The translations under genes and the position numbers were made by a program. Below the pieces are notes generated by a model. That model ran no database searches. It saw only the letters and a list, made by a program, of their open reading frames with translations, and was not told the DNA's origin. DNA of 64,000 nt from Nucisporomicrobium flavum (GTDB lineage Bacteria > Actinomycetota > Actinomycetes > Mycobacteriales > Micromonosporaceae): positions 62,001-126,000 of the forward strand of contig NZ_JADMLH010000015.1 of assembly GCF_016464385.1 (NCBI RefSeq), in the 5' to 3' direction. Shown here piece after piece: positions 25,043 through 33,294 of the stretch. How positions within the stretch are numbered: position 1 is the first letter of the stretch; the number at the start of each line of letters is the position of its first letter.

Positions 25043-27241
25043 ATGACCTACGGGCATCAGCTGACGTTCGGCGTGCTGCTCGACCCGGACGCCGCCCGGC
25101 CGGGCGACGGTGTGCTGCTCGACCCGGACGCCGCCCGGGCGGGGGACAGCGTGGAGCGGGCGCGGCTCGCCGAGGAGCTCGGCTACGACGTCGTCGCGAT
25201 CGCGGAGGATCCGGACGGGCTCGACGCGTGGACCCTGCTGAGCTGGGTAGCCGCGCGGACCGGCCGGGTCCAGCTGGCGGCGCACACGTCGGTGCCACCA
25301 CGCGACCCGGCGATGCTGGCCCGGTCCGCGGCGGCCCTGGACCTGCTCTCCGCCGGCCGCGTCGACCTCACCCTGACGACAGGCGAGCGCGCCGAGGCGA
25401 AAGGCGAGGCGGAGGCCATAGAGATCATCCGAGGCGTTCTCGACGCGGACGACCCGCGCCCGCTCACCTACCGGGGCGAGCACTACCGCATCCCCCGGAT
25501 GCAGCGCGGCCCGCTGCCGGCCCACCGCATCCCCATCCAGATCTCCGGGTACGCCCACAGCTTGCTGCAGATCGCCGGACGGACGGCCGACGGCTGGGTC
25601 GCGGAGCTGGCGGTGCTGGGACCGGACGGGGTGGCGGCGGCGAACAAGGTGATCGACGAGGCGGCCCGCGCGGCCGGGCGGGACCCCGCCGAGATCCGGC
25701 GCACCCTGATCATCGACCCTGGGGTGTCCACCGACGATCTGCTTCCCCTGATCGTCGAGGAAGGCGCGGGCACGCTCCTCGTCCGCTCCACCGACCCCAC
25801 AGTGCTGCGCCGCTTTGTGAAGGACGCCATCCCCGCGCTGCGGGAGGCCGTCGGGAAGACGGCCGGGACCGTCCCCGGCAGGAGTGCGGCGGTACGGGCG
25901 AAGCGCCGCGCGGGCATCGACTACGACCGGGTGCCGGCGTCGCTGGCCGAGACCGCGGTGGAGCCGGGCGATGTCGAGTACGCGCGCGTACGGAACACGT
26001 ACCTGCGGGGAGGAGCGCCCGGGCTGGTGCTGCGGCCGCGTACCACCGCCGAGGTCGTCGACGCGCTGGGGTTCGTACGGGCGCATCCCGGCGTGCCGTT
26101 CGGACTGCGCAGCGCCGGCCACGGGATCAGCGGACGGTCCACCAACGACGGCGGCATCGTGGTGAGCGTGGCGGCCCTGAACGGCATCGAGGTGCTCGAC
26201 GAGGCGAAGCGCCTGGTCCGGATCGGGCCCGGTGCTCGCTGGGGCGATGTGGCGGCAGCTCTGGCGCCGTACGGCTGGGCGCTGAGCTCGGGTGACTACG
26301 GCGGCGTCGGCGTCGGCGGGCTGGCCACCGCCGGTGGGGTCGGGTGGCTGGCCCGCGAGCACGGGTTGACGATCGACCACCTGCGGGCGGTCGAGATGGT
26401 GCTGGCGGACGGTACGGTCGTCCGGGCCTCGGCGGACGAGCACGCGGACCTGTTCTGGGCGGTGCGCGGCGCCGGGGCGAATTTCGGCGTGGTCACCTCG
26501 TTCGATTTCGAGGTGGACGAGGTCGGCGACGTGGGCTTCGCGCAGTTCGTGGTGGGCGCGGAGGATCCGGCGGCGCTGCTCGTGGCATGGGGGCAGGCGA
26601 TCGAGGCCGCGCCGCGTGATGTCAGCGGGCAGCTCATCCTGGGTCCGCGACGCCCGGGGCAGCCATCGTTCGCCCAGGTCATGGCCGTCGTCGACGCCGA
26701 CCAGCCGGACACGATCATCGACCGGCTGCAGCCCCTGGCCGCGGTCGGGCCGCTGTACGACCAGAACGTCGTGCTGCTGCCGTACGCGGGAATCATGGCG
26801 AACGCGGCCGAGGGGTACCACCGGGCCCAGGGGGATCCGGTGGCCCGTTCCGGGCTGATCGAGCACCTCACGCCGGAGTTCGCCGCAGCCGCCGCCCGGA
26901 TGCTCGCGAGCGGCGCGGTGCACTGGTTCCAGATCCGTACGGTCGGCGGCGCGGTCTCGGACGTCCCCGCCGATGCCACCGCGTACGCCCACCGCTCGGC
27001 CAACTTCTCGGTGGTCGCGATGGGCTCGGATCCGCGCCGCGTGGACGCCGTCTGGCGCGACCTGTACGGGTATTTCGACGGCATGTACTTGAGCTTCGAG
27101 ACGGACCGGAGCCCCGACCGCCTGACCGACGCGTTCCCGCCCGCCACGCTGGCCCGGCTGCGCGAGCTGAAGCGGCGCTACGACCCGCATCACCTGCTCC
27201 GCGACAACTTCACCATCGACCCGCGAGGGGGACAGCGATGA
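25043..27241 (+). CDS. Fusion of a luciferase-like flavin monooxygenase with a BBE-type FAD oxidase
   Basis: A 732-residue two-enzyme fusion. Residues 1-290 are a luciferase-like (LLM class) flavin-dependent domain (LTFGVLLDPDAA, LDLLSAGRVDLTL, RIPIQISGYAHSLLQIAGR). Residues 310-480 are a PCMH-type FAD-binding domain with RSAGHGISGRS, whose histidine probably carries FAD covalently. The C-terminus RRYDPHHLLRDNFTI is a berberine-bridge-enzyme domain. The cysteine that forms the second flavin link in bicovalent relatives is replaced (GDYGGVGVGG). A 13-residue duplication (LLDPDAARPGDG type) lies near the N-terminus. ATG 25043 follows GAGGAGG. It overlaps the next LLM gene by ATGA and is probably under MarR control. 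Confidence 0.9.
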   Translation: MTYGHQLTFGVLLDPDAARPGDGVLLDPDAARAGDSVERARLAEELGYDVVAIAEDPDGLDAWTLLSWVAARTGRVQLAAHTSVPPRDPAMLARSAAALDLLSAGRVDLTLTTGERAEAKGEAEAIEIIRGVLDADDPRPLTYRGEHYRIPRMQRGPLPAHRIPIQISGYAHSLLQIAGRTADGWVAELAVLGPDGVAAANKVIDEAARAAGRDPAEIRRTLIIDPGVSTDDLLPLIVEEGAGTLLVRSTDPTVLRRFVKDAIPALREAVGKTAGTVPGRSAAVRAKRRAGIDYDRVPASLAETAVEPGDVEYARVRNTYLRGGAPGLVLRPRTTAEVVDALGFVRAHPGVPFGLRSAGHGISGRSTNDGGIVVSVAALNGIEVLDEAKRLVRIGPGARWGDVAAALAPYGWALSSGDYGGVGVGGLATAGGVGWLAREHGLTIDHLRAVEMVLADGTVVRASADEHADLFWAVRGAGANFGVVTSFDFEVDEVGDVGFAQFVVGAEDPAALLVAWGQAIEAAPRDVSGQLILGPRRPGQPSFAQVMAVVDADQPDTIIDRLQPLAAVGPLYDQNVVLLPYAGIMANAAEGYHRAQGDPVARSGLIEHLTPEFAAAAARMLASGAVHWFQIRTVGGAVSDVPADATAYAHRSANFSVVAMGSDPRRVDAVWRDLYGYFDGMYLSFETDRSPDRLTDAFPPATLARLRELKRRYDPHHLLRDNFTIDPRGGQR
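25073..25150. repeat. 39-bp in-frame tandem duplication in the fusion gene
   Basis: Two 39-bp copies beginning GTGCTGCTCGACCCGGACGC (25073-25111 and 25112-25150) encode a duplicated 13-residue segment just after the first strand of the luciferase-like domain. Close relatives would be expected to carry one copy. Confidence 0.88.
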
Positions 27242-28137
27242 CTGACTACGGGCACGACCTGCAGTTCGGCGCCTTCATCACGCCCACGGCGCAGCCCGCG
27301 CACCAGGCGGTCGAGCTGGCCGTCGTGGCGGACCGGGCCGGCCTGGACCTGGCCACGTTCCAGGACCACCCGTACCAGCCGCGGTTCCACGACACCTGGA
27401 CGCTGCTGTCGTACGCGGCCGCCCGGACCGAGCGGATCCACCTCAGCGGCAACGTGCTGAACCTGCCGTTGCGTCCGCCCGCGCCGCTGGCCCGCAGCCT
27501 GGCGAGCCTGGACGTGCTCAGCGGCGGCCGGGTGGAGCTGGGCATCGGCGCGGGCGGCTTCTGGGACCCGATCGTGGCCATGGGCGGGCGCCGGCTGAGC
27601 CCGGGCGAGTCGGTGGCGGCTCTCGAGGAGGGCATCGAGGTGATCCGGCAGGTCTGGGCCGTGGACCGGCCCGGCCCGGTCCAGGTACGCGGCGAGTACT
27701 ACCAGGTGGTGGGGGCGAAGCGCGGCCCGGCTCCGGCGCACGACATCAACATCTGGGTGGGCGCGTACAAGCCGCGGATGCTGGCGCTGGTCGGGCGGGC
27801 GGCCGACGGGGTGTTGCCGTCGCTCGGCTATCTGCCGGGCGGCGCCGAGGACCTGGCCGGCATCAACCGGCACATCGACGAGGCGGCCGGGGCCGCGGGC
27901 CGGGATCCGCGGGCGGTCCGCCGGCTGCTCAACATCGGGGGCCGCTTCGCACCCACGGGCCGGGCGTTCCTGGACGGGCCGGCCGAGCAGTGGGCCGAGG
28001 ACCTCGCCGGCCTCGCCCTCGAGTACGGCGTCAGTGCCTTCATCCTGGCCGCCGACGACGCGCCGACGATCGAGCGCTTCGCCGCCGAGGTGGCCCCGGC
28101 GACCCGGCAGCTTGTCGCCGAGGAACGCACGTATTGA
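27238..28137 (+). CDS. LLM-class flavin-dependent oxidoreductase
   Basis: A 299-residue stand-alone luciferase-like enzyme (F420- or FMN-dependent): LQFGAFITPTAQP, DLATFQDHPYQPRFHDTWTL, LDVLSGGRVELGIGAGGFW and DINIWVGAYKPRMLALVGR are in the expected order. It is translationally coupled to the fusion gene (ATGA) and related to that protein's N-terminal domain, so the pair probably acts in one pathway, perhaps oxidation of a xenobiotic or secondary metabolite sensed by the MarR protein. The substrate and the cofactor choice cannot be read from sequence. Confidence 0.93.
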   Translation: MTDYGHDLQFGAFITPTAQPAHQAVELAVVADRAGLDLATFQDHPYQPRFHDTWTLLSYAAARTERIHLSGNVLNLPLRPPAPLARSLASLDVLSGGRVELGIGAGGFWDPIVAMGGRRLSPGESVAALEEGIEVIRQVWAVDRPGPVQVRGEYYQVVGAKRGPAPAHDINIWVGAYKPRMLALVGRAADGVLPSLGYLPGGAEDLAGINRHIDEAAGAAGRDPRAVRRLLNIGGRFAPTGRAFLDGPAEQWAEDLAGLALEYGVSAFILAADDAPTIERFAAEVAPATRQLVAEERTY

Positions 28138-28251
28138 CAGTCATCTCTGCCAGCTGCACATCGTGTACTCCGCGAACGGCAGCTGGAGCGACCAGTGTGC
28201 CGGGCGCCACCACGAACACCGGTTGGAGTCTCAAGTTCTTCGAGTAAATTA

Positions 28252-28280
28252 GCTTCCATGGAAGATACTTTCATGGAAGC
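28252..28280. promoter_or_regulatory. Inverted-repeat operator spanning the start of the quinone oxidoreductase gene
   Basis: GCTTCCATG (28252-28260) and CATGGAAGC (28272-28280) are perfect 9-bp inverted repeats, 11 bp apart. The left arm also sits inside the 12-bp palindrome CTTCCATGGAAG (28253-28264). Because the right arm includes the start codon and the left palindrome includes the ribosome binding site GGAAG, a bound repressor would block initiation. The sequence TAAATT just upstream could be its -10. No regulator gene is adjacent. Confidence 0.6.
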
Positions 28281-29241
28281 AGTCGTGCTGGACGCGCCCG
28301 GTCCGCCCGAGGCGTTGCGGGTGCGGACGCTGCCCGTCCCGGTGCCGCGCCCCGGCGAGGTGCTGATCCGGGTGAAGGCGTTCGGGCTCAACCGGTCCGA
28401 GCTGCACACCCGGCTCGGCCTCGCCGAGGGCGTCACGTTCCCGCGCGTGCCGGGCATCGAGGCGGCCGGGGTGGTGGCCGCCGCGCCGGGCGGCGAGTAC
28501 GAGCCCGGGCAGCAGGTGATGGCGATGATGGGCGGGATGGGCCGCACCTTCGACGGCGGGTACGCGCAGTACACGTGCGTACCCGCCCGGCAGGTGATCC
28601 CGTTCCGGAGTGACCTGGGCTGGGCCGTGCTGGGGGCGGTGCCCGAGACGCTGCAGACGGCGTACGGCTCGCTGACCGACGGCCTCGGCGTGCAGCCGGG
28701 ACAGACCCTGCTCATCCGCGGCGGCACGTCGTCGGTGGGCATGACCGCCGCCGTTCTCGCCAAGCGGCAGGGCATCACGGTCCTGTCGACCACCCGCAAT
28801 CCGGCCAAGGCGGCGGCGTTGGAGCGCATCGGCGTCGACCACGTGCTCATCGACGACGGCGAGGTGGCAGACAAGGTGCGCGCCGTCGTCCCGGACGGTG
28901 TGGACAACGCCTTGGAACTCGTCGGCGTCCCGGCTCTGCCCGACACGCTGCGCGCCGTACGCCGGCACGGGGTCGTCTGCTTCTCCGGGATCCTGTCCAA
29001 CGAGTGGATCGTGAAGGACTTCTATCCGATCGGTTACCTGCCGCGCGGCGTACGGCTGACCGCGTACGGCGGCGACGCGGACGACCTGCCGGCCGAGGTG
29101 CTACAGGAGTTTCTCGACGCCGTGGCCAGGGGAGAGGCGGTCGTGCCGCTGGACCGCACGTACCGGCTGGATGAGATCGCTCAGGCCCACGCCGACATGG
29201 AGGCGAACCGCGCCGCCGGAAAGCTCGTCGTGGTGCTCTGA
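28273..29241 (+). CDS. Zinc-independent alcohol dehydrogenase / quinone oxidoreductase (MDR family)
   Basis: A 322-residue medium-chain reductase. The N-terminal GroES-like domain contains GEVLIRVKAFGLNRSEL, and the nucleotide site is LLIRGGTSSVGMTAAVLAK, the NADPH quinone oxidoreductase pattern; the catalytic zinc cysteines of alcohol dehydrogenases are absent. I prefer ATG 28273 (MEAVVLDAPG) because GGAAG stands 8 nt upstream; ATG 28258 would add five residues. Both starts lie inside an inverted-repeat operator, so expression is probably inducible, for example by quinones or electrophiles. Confidence 0.92.
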   Translation: MEAVVLDAPGPPEALRVRTLPVPVPRPGEVLIRVKAFGLNRSELHTRLGLAEGVTFPRVPGIEAAGVVAAAPGGEYEPGQQVMAMMGGMGRTFDGGYAQYTCVPARQVIPFRSDLGWAVLGAVPETLQTAYGSLTDGLGVQPGQTLLIRGGTSSVGMTAAVLAKRQGITVLSTTRNPAKAAALERIGVDHVLIDDGEVADKVRAVVPDGVDNALELVGVPALPDTLRAVRRHGVVCFSGILSNEWIVKDFYPIGYLPRGVRLTAYGGDADDLPAEVLQEFLDAVARGEAVVPLDRTYRLDEIAQAHADMEANRAAGKLVVVL

Positions 29242-29279
29242 AAGAAGACAACAGGACGACGAAATTACGCGACTATGCC

Positions 29280-29309
29280 TTGTGGGTTTCATCACAATGA
29301 ACCTAGAGT
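29280..29309 (+). promoter_or_regulatory. Promoter of the beta-helix gene, leaderless
   Basis: TTGTGG (29280-29285) and TAGAGT (29304-29309) are spaced by 18 bp, and the ATG at 29316 follows the -10 by six bases without a ribosome binding site. This is one of the few leaderless candidates here with a recognisable -35. Confidence 0.55.
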
Positions 29310-29315
29310 CACGGC

Positions 29316-31301
29316 ATGTCTCTGAGCACGAGGTGGGCCGCCGTCGCGGTGGCGGCCCTGACCGGGCTGTCACCCGTCCTCATCCCCGGCGGTCCCGCCC
29401 AGGCCGCGCCCACCGTCCCCGTCACCCGGGCCGGCCTCGACCCGGCCCTCACCGCCGGCCGCGGCGCACGCGTCGGCCTCCTCGAGCAGGAGGCGGAGAG
29501 CGCCCGCTTCACCGGCCAGGTCATCGGCCCCGACCGCGCCGCCTACACCCTGCCCGCCGAGGCGTCCGGGCGGCGGGCCGTCCGGCTCACCCCGGGCCAG
29601 TACGTCGAGTTCACGCTGCCCGCGGCGGCCAACGCGATCACCGTCCGGTACGCGCTGCCGGACGCTCCTACGGGTGGCGGCATCACCGCGCCGCTGGCCG
29701 TCACCGTCAACGGTCACGGCCGCCGCACGATGACGCTCACCTCGCAGTACGCGTACCTCTACAACCAGTACCCGTTCACGAACGACCCCGGCGCGGACCT
29801 GCTGCACCCGGACTGGTGGATCACCGAGTGCGGCTGCGTCCCGTCGGCGACGACCCCCACGCCGGTGATCACGAAGCCGTTCCGGCCCATGCACTTCTAC
29901 GACGAGCGGCGGCTCCTGCTCGGGCGCACGTACCGGGCCGGCGACCGGGTCCGGCTGACCGCTTCCGCGGCGGCCCCGTGGACCGTCGTCGACCTGCTCG
30001 ACTCGGAGCTCGTCGGCGCCCCGCACGTCGAGGCCGTGGCCGCGAACGTGTTGCTCTTCGGCGCCGACCCCACGGGCCGCCGGGACTCGGCGGCGGCCAT
30101 CGACCGGGCGATCGCGTTCGCGCGCAAGGCCCGGCTCAAGGTCTACCTGCCGCCGGGCACGTACCAGGTCGACCGGCACATCATCGTGGACGACGTGACG
30201 ATCGTCGGGGCCGGGAGCTGGTACACGAAGGTCAGGGGTCACGAGGTGGCGCTCGACGAGCCCGCGCCCGACGGCTCGGTCCACACCGGCGTCGGCTTCT
30301 ACGGCAGGCCGGCGGCCGAGGGCGGCAGCCGCAACGTGCATCTGCGCGGCTTCGCGATCGAGGGTGACGTCCGCGAGCGCATCGACACCGACCAGGTCAA
30401 CGGCATCGGCGGGGCGCTCAGCGACTCGACGATCGAGGGGCTGCACATCCGGCACACCAAGGTCGGCATGTGGTTCGACGGGCCGATGACGAACCTGCGG
30501 GTCACCGGGAACGTGATCGTCGACCAGATCGCGGACGGGCTCAACTTCCACACCGGGGTCACGAACTCGGTCGTGCGGGACAACGTCATCCGCAACACCG
30601 GCGACGACGGCCTGGCCATGTGGTCGGAGAAGACCACGGACGCGCGCAACACGTTCGACCACAACACCGTGCAGAGCCCCACGCTCGCCAACGGCATCGC
30701 GATCTACGGCGGTGAGGGCAACACCGTCTCCGCCAACCTGATCGCCGACCCGGTCCGCGAGGGCAGCGGCATCCACGCCGGCTCGCGGTTCGGCGCCGAG
30801 CCGTTCACCGGCACGCTGACGATCAAGGACAATGCCGTCGTACGGGCGGGAACGTACGAGCTGAACTGGAACATCGGGCTCGGGGCGATCTGGTTCTTCG
30901 CCCTCGACCGGAGCATCGACGCCGACATCCGGGTCACCGGCGACCACTACCTCGACAGCACGTACAACGCGATCATGCTGGTCAGCGACTGGCCGGTGAA
31001 GGACCAGTACTCGATCAGCGGGGTGTCCTTCAAGGACATCAGGGTCGACGGTACGGGGACCTCCGTGGTCAGCGCCCGCGCCGCCGGATCCGCGTCCTTC
31101 GAGAACGTCAACGCTCGCCACGTCGGCGCGGTCGGCGTGAACAACTGCGGTTCCTTCCACTTCACCCCGGCCGGCTCGGAATTCGCCCTGACGGATCTCG
31201 GTGGAAATGACGGTGGATGGCTGGCGCCGTACCTTCCGAATGTGATCACGTGCAACGACCGCCCGCCGGTCGTCCCGCCGCCACCACCGACCACCTGGTG
31301 A
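29316..31301 (+). CDS. Secreted parallel beta-helix carbohydrate-active protein (GH87-like)
   Basis: A 661-residue exported protein. A signal peptide ends near GGPAQAAP. A CBM6/35-like beta-sandwich follows (LEQEAESARFTG to about residue 200), then a right-handed beta-helix that opens with FGADPTGRRDSAAAIDRAI and VYLPPGTYQVD, and continues with rungs such as IVGAGSWYTKV and NTGDDGLAMWS. This order occurs in alpha-1,3-glucanase/mycodextranase (GH87) and related pectate-lyase-like enzymes. Assignment to GH87 is tentative, since I cannot confirm its catalytic aspartates. It stands alone between a leaderless promoter and a strong hairpin terminator. Confidence 0.78.
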   Translation: MSLSTRWAAVAVAALTGLSPVLIPGGPAQAAPTVPVTRAGLDPALTAGRGARVGLLEQEAESARFTGQVIGPDRAAYTLPAEASGRRAVRLTPGQYVEFTLPAAANAITVRYALPDAPTGGGITAPLAVTVNGHGRRTMTLTSQYAYLYNQYPFTNDPGADLLHPDWWITECGCVPSATTPTPVITKPFRPMHFYDERRLLLGRTYRAGDRVRLTASAAAPWTVVDLLDSELVGAPHVEAVAANVLLFGADPTGRRDSAAAIDRAIAFARKARLKVYLPPGTYQVDRHIIVDDVTIVGAGSWYTKVRGHEVALDEPAPDGSVHTGVGFYGRPAAEGGSRNVHLRGFAIEGDVRERIDTDQVNGIGGALSDSTIEGLHIRHTKVGMWFDGPMTNLRVTGNVIVDQIADGLNFHTGVTNSVVRDNVIRNTGDDGLAMWSEKTTDARNTFDHNTVQSPTLANGIAIYGGEGNTVSANLIADPVREGSGIHAGSRFGAEPFTGTLTIKDNAVVRAGTYELNWNIGLGAIWFFALDRSIDADIRVTGDHYLDSTYNAIMLVSDWPVKDQYSISGVSFKDIRVDGTGTSVVSARAAGSASFENVNARHVGAVGVNNCGSFHFTPAGSEFALTDLGGNDGGWLAPYLPNVITCNDRPPVVPPPPPTTW

Positions 31302-31310
31302 GGTGTTTTT

Positions 31311-31342
31311 GACGGGCAGGCAGCCTATGCTGCCTGCCCGTC
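31311..31342 (+). terminator. Strong hairpin terminator after the beta-helix gene
   Basis: GACGGGCAGGCAGC (31311-31324), loop CTAT, then GCTGCCTGCCCGTC (31329-31342): a perfect 14-bp stem starting 10 bp after the stop. No long T-run follows, as is usual in actinomycetes. Confidence 0.85.
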
Positions 31343-31349
31343 GTGCTCT

Positions 31350-31355
31350 TACGCT
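31350..31355 (+). promoter_or_regulatory. -10 hexamer of a leaderless promoter for the Gfo/Idh gene
   Basis: TACGCT, six bases (GCGGCG), then ATG 31362. It begins 8 bp after the terminator hairpin, so the -35 would lie in the stem. Confidence 0.4.
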
Positions 31356-31361
31356 GCGGCG

Positions 31362-32513
31362 ATGAGGCAAACGCTGGGCGTCGCGGTCGCCGGTTTCGGG
31401 TGGATGGGCCGGGTGCACACCCGGGCCTACCTGCGGGTCCTGCACCACTTCCCGGACCTGGGGGTACGCCCGGAGCTGATCGCCGCCGCCGACGAGGTGC
31501 CGGGCCGCGCCGAGGAGGCCGCCGACCAGTACGGCTTCGCCACGGCCACCCGGGACTGGCGTGAGCTGCTCGCCGACCCGGACGTCCACGCGGTCAGCGT
31601 CACCGCGCCCAACTTCCTGCACCGCGAGATGGGCGTGGCGCTGACCCGCGCCGGCAAGCACCTCTGGATCGAGAAGCCGGTGGGCCTCACCGCCGAGGAC
31701 GCCCGGGCCGTCGCGCAGGCCGCGCAGGAGTCCGGGGTGCAGGCCACCGTGGGCTTCAACTACCGCCACGCGCCCGCGGTGGCCGCCGCGCGGGAGCTCA
31801 TCGCCGCGGGCGAGATCGGCGCGGTCACCCATGCCGCGTTCCGCCTGTTCAGCGACTACGCGGCCCATCCCGACGGCGCGTTGAGCTGGCGCTTCGAGCG
31901 GGCCCGCGGCGGCAGCGGCGTCCTGGGCGACCTGGCCTCGCACGGCGTCGACCTGGTCCGGCACCTGCTCGGCGACATCGGCTCGCTGATCGCCGACACC
32001 GCCGTGTTTCTGCCGCAGCGGGCGCGGCCGGCCGGTGCCACCGCCGGGCACACCCGGGCCGCGGGCGGCGAGCTCGGCCGGGTCGAGAACGAGGACTACG
32101 TGTCGGCCCAGCTGCGGATGGCCTCCGGCGCGCGGGTCGTGCTCGAGGCCAGCCGGGTGGCGGTGGGCGACCAGAACGCGTACGGCTTCGAGGTGCACGG
32201 CACCCGTGGCGCGGTCGCCTGGGACTTCCGGCGCATGGGGGAGCTCCGGGTCAGCGCGGCCGGCGACTACCAGGACCAGCCGACGCAGACCGTCCAGGTC
32301 GGACCGGGCGCGGGTGAGTGCGCGGCCTTCCAGCCCGGCGCCGGCACCGCGATGGGGTACGACGACCTCAAGGTGATCGAGGCCTGGCACTTCCTGCGCT
32401 CGATCGCGGAGGGCAAGGCGTACGGCCCCACCCTCGACGACGCCGTCCGCAGTGCCGTCGCCCTCGACGCGATGGCCGCCTCGGTGCGCTCCGGCGCCTG
32501 GGTGACGCTCTAG
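31362..32513 (+). CDS. Gfo/Idh/MocA-family oxidoreductase
   Basis: A 383-residue NAD(P)-dependent sugar or inositol dehydrogenase-like enzyme. The Rossmann motif is VAVAGFGWMGRVHTRAYL, the family lysine is in LWIEKPVGL, and VGFNYRHAPAV starts the C-terminal substrate domain. The substrate is unknown. It converges with the TetR gene, their ends overlapping by 4 bp. The hairpin terminator and its own -10 suggest it is transcribed separately from the beta-helix gene, though both concern sugars. Confidence 0.93.
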   Translation: MRQTLGVAVAGFGWMGRVHTRAYLRVLHHFPDLGVRPELIAAADEVPGRAEEAADQYGFATATRDWRELLADPDVHAVSVTAPNFLHREMGVALTRAGKHLWIEKPVGLTAEDARAVAQAAQESGVQATVGFNYRHAPAVAAARELIAAGEIGAVTHAAFRLFSDYAAHPDGALSWRFERARGGSGVLGDLASHGVDLVRHLLGDIGSLIADTAVFLPQRARPAGATAGHTRAAGGELGRVENEDYVSAQLRMASGARVVLEASRVAVGDQNAYGFEVHGTRGAVAWDFRRMGELRVSAAGDYQDQPTQTVQVGPGAGECAAFQPGAGTAMGYDDLKVIEAWHFLRSIAEGKAYGPTLDDAVRSAVALDAMAASVRSGAWVTL

Positions 32514-33193
32514 CGCGTCATCCGGTCCAGCCACTCCGCGAGCAGGCTCTTCTCGCCGGGGGAGAGCACGTCCAGGCCCGGCAGCGCCGCTCGCAGGGTC
32601 ACCGCGCTGCTCGCCACGCCGCCGGCGCCCGCGGGCTTCTCCGTGGTGACAGCTGCGATGACCGACTCGCGGGCCAGCCGGGACAGCTCCGGGTCGCGGC
32701 GCTCCGGCGGCAGCCCGATCAGCTCGAACGTGATGCCGGCGCCCGCCGAGTGGATGAGGTGCGCGGCCCGCTCCTCGCTGACCCGTAGGCGGCCGGCCTC
32801 GGCGATGCGGCGTACCTGATCGGCGAGAATGATCGAGGCCTCGCGGGCGGCGGGCGACTCGACACCCGCGCGCGGCTCCCCGTAGATCAACGCGTAGTAC
32901 GCCGGGTTCTCCAGGCCGAAGCCGACGTGCAGGTCCCAGCCGCGGCGCAGGTCCTCGACCGGATCGTCGGTCCTCTCCAGCGCCGTCTTGCTGCGCAGGT
33001 ACGTCTCGAACCCGTGGCTCGCCACGGCGTCGAGCAGCCCCTGCTTGTCACCGAACAGCCGATAGATCGTCGGCGCCTGCACGTTCGCGGCGGCGCTGAC
33101 GGCCCGGGTCGACACGGCCTCCCGGCCGCCCGCGGTGAGCAGCGCCGCGGCCGCCTCGACGATCCGCTCCCGGCTGCTCCTCATGCCCTCCAT
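32510..33193 (-). CDS. TetR-family transcriptional regulator
   Basis: A 227-residue repressor: N-terminal helix-turn-helix (RERIVEAAAALLTAGGREAV, then VQAPTIYRLFGDKQGLLDAV) and a ligand domain of ordinary length. ATG 33193 lies 7 nt after TATCGT, favouring a leaderless transcript; ATG 33184 (preceded by GGAGGG) is the alternative and loses three residues. Two copies of an inverted repeat lie between it and the divergent SDR gene, and the nearer copy covers its own -10. It probably represses itself and the SDR gene. Confidence 0.92.
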   Translation of the reverse strand: MEGMRSSRERIVEAAAALLTAGGREAVSTRAVSAAANVQAPTIYRLFGDKQGLLDAVASHGFETYLRSKTALERTDDPVEDLRRGWDLHVGFGLENPAYYALIYGEPRAGVESPAAREASIILADQVRRIAEAGRLRVSEERAAHLIHSAGAGITFELIGLPPERRDPELSRLARESVIAAVTTEKPAGAGGVASSAVTLRAALPGLDVLSPGEKSLLAEWLDRMTR

Positions 33194-33200
33194 GGTAACG

Positions 33201-33206
33201 ACGATA
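33201..33206 (-). promoter_or_regulatory. -10 hexamer of the TetR gene, overlapped by its operator
   Basis: TATCGT, seven bases, then ATG 33193. Operator copy 1 (33202-33223) covers five of the six bases, a simple steric basis for autorepression. Confidence 0.45.
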
Positions 33207-33260
33207 ACAGAAGCGTGTTAGCGACTTGACGATAGCGACGATAACGTGGCACTGTTAGCG
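33202..33260. promoter_or_regulatory. Two TetR-type operators between the TetR and SDR genes
   Basis: Copy 1 is CGATAACA-GAAGCG-TGTTAGCG (33202-33223) and copy 2 is CGATAACG-TGGCAC-TGTTAGCG (33239-33260). Both are inverted repeats of the same half-site with a 6-bp centre, 37 bp apart. Confidence 0.72.
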
Positions 33261-33294
33261 ACGTAAACATCCGGACCGGATCGAGGAGTGCAGC

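Noticed and set aside
29370..32534. Long antisense open frame opposite the beta-helix and Gfo/Idh genes
   Set aside because: It is a shadow frame: the sense strand has a signal peptide, Rossmann motif and terminator, while the antisense product has no recognisable domain.
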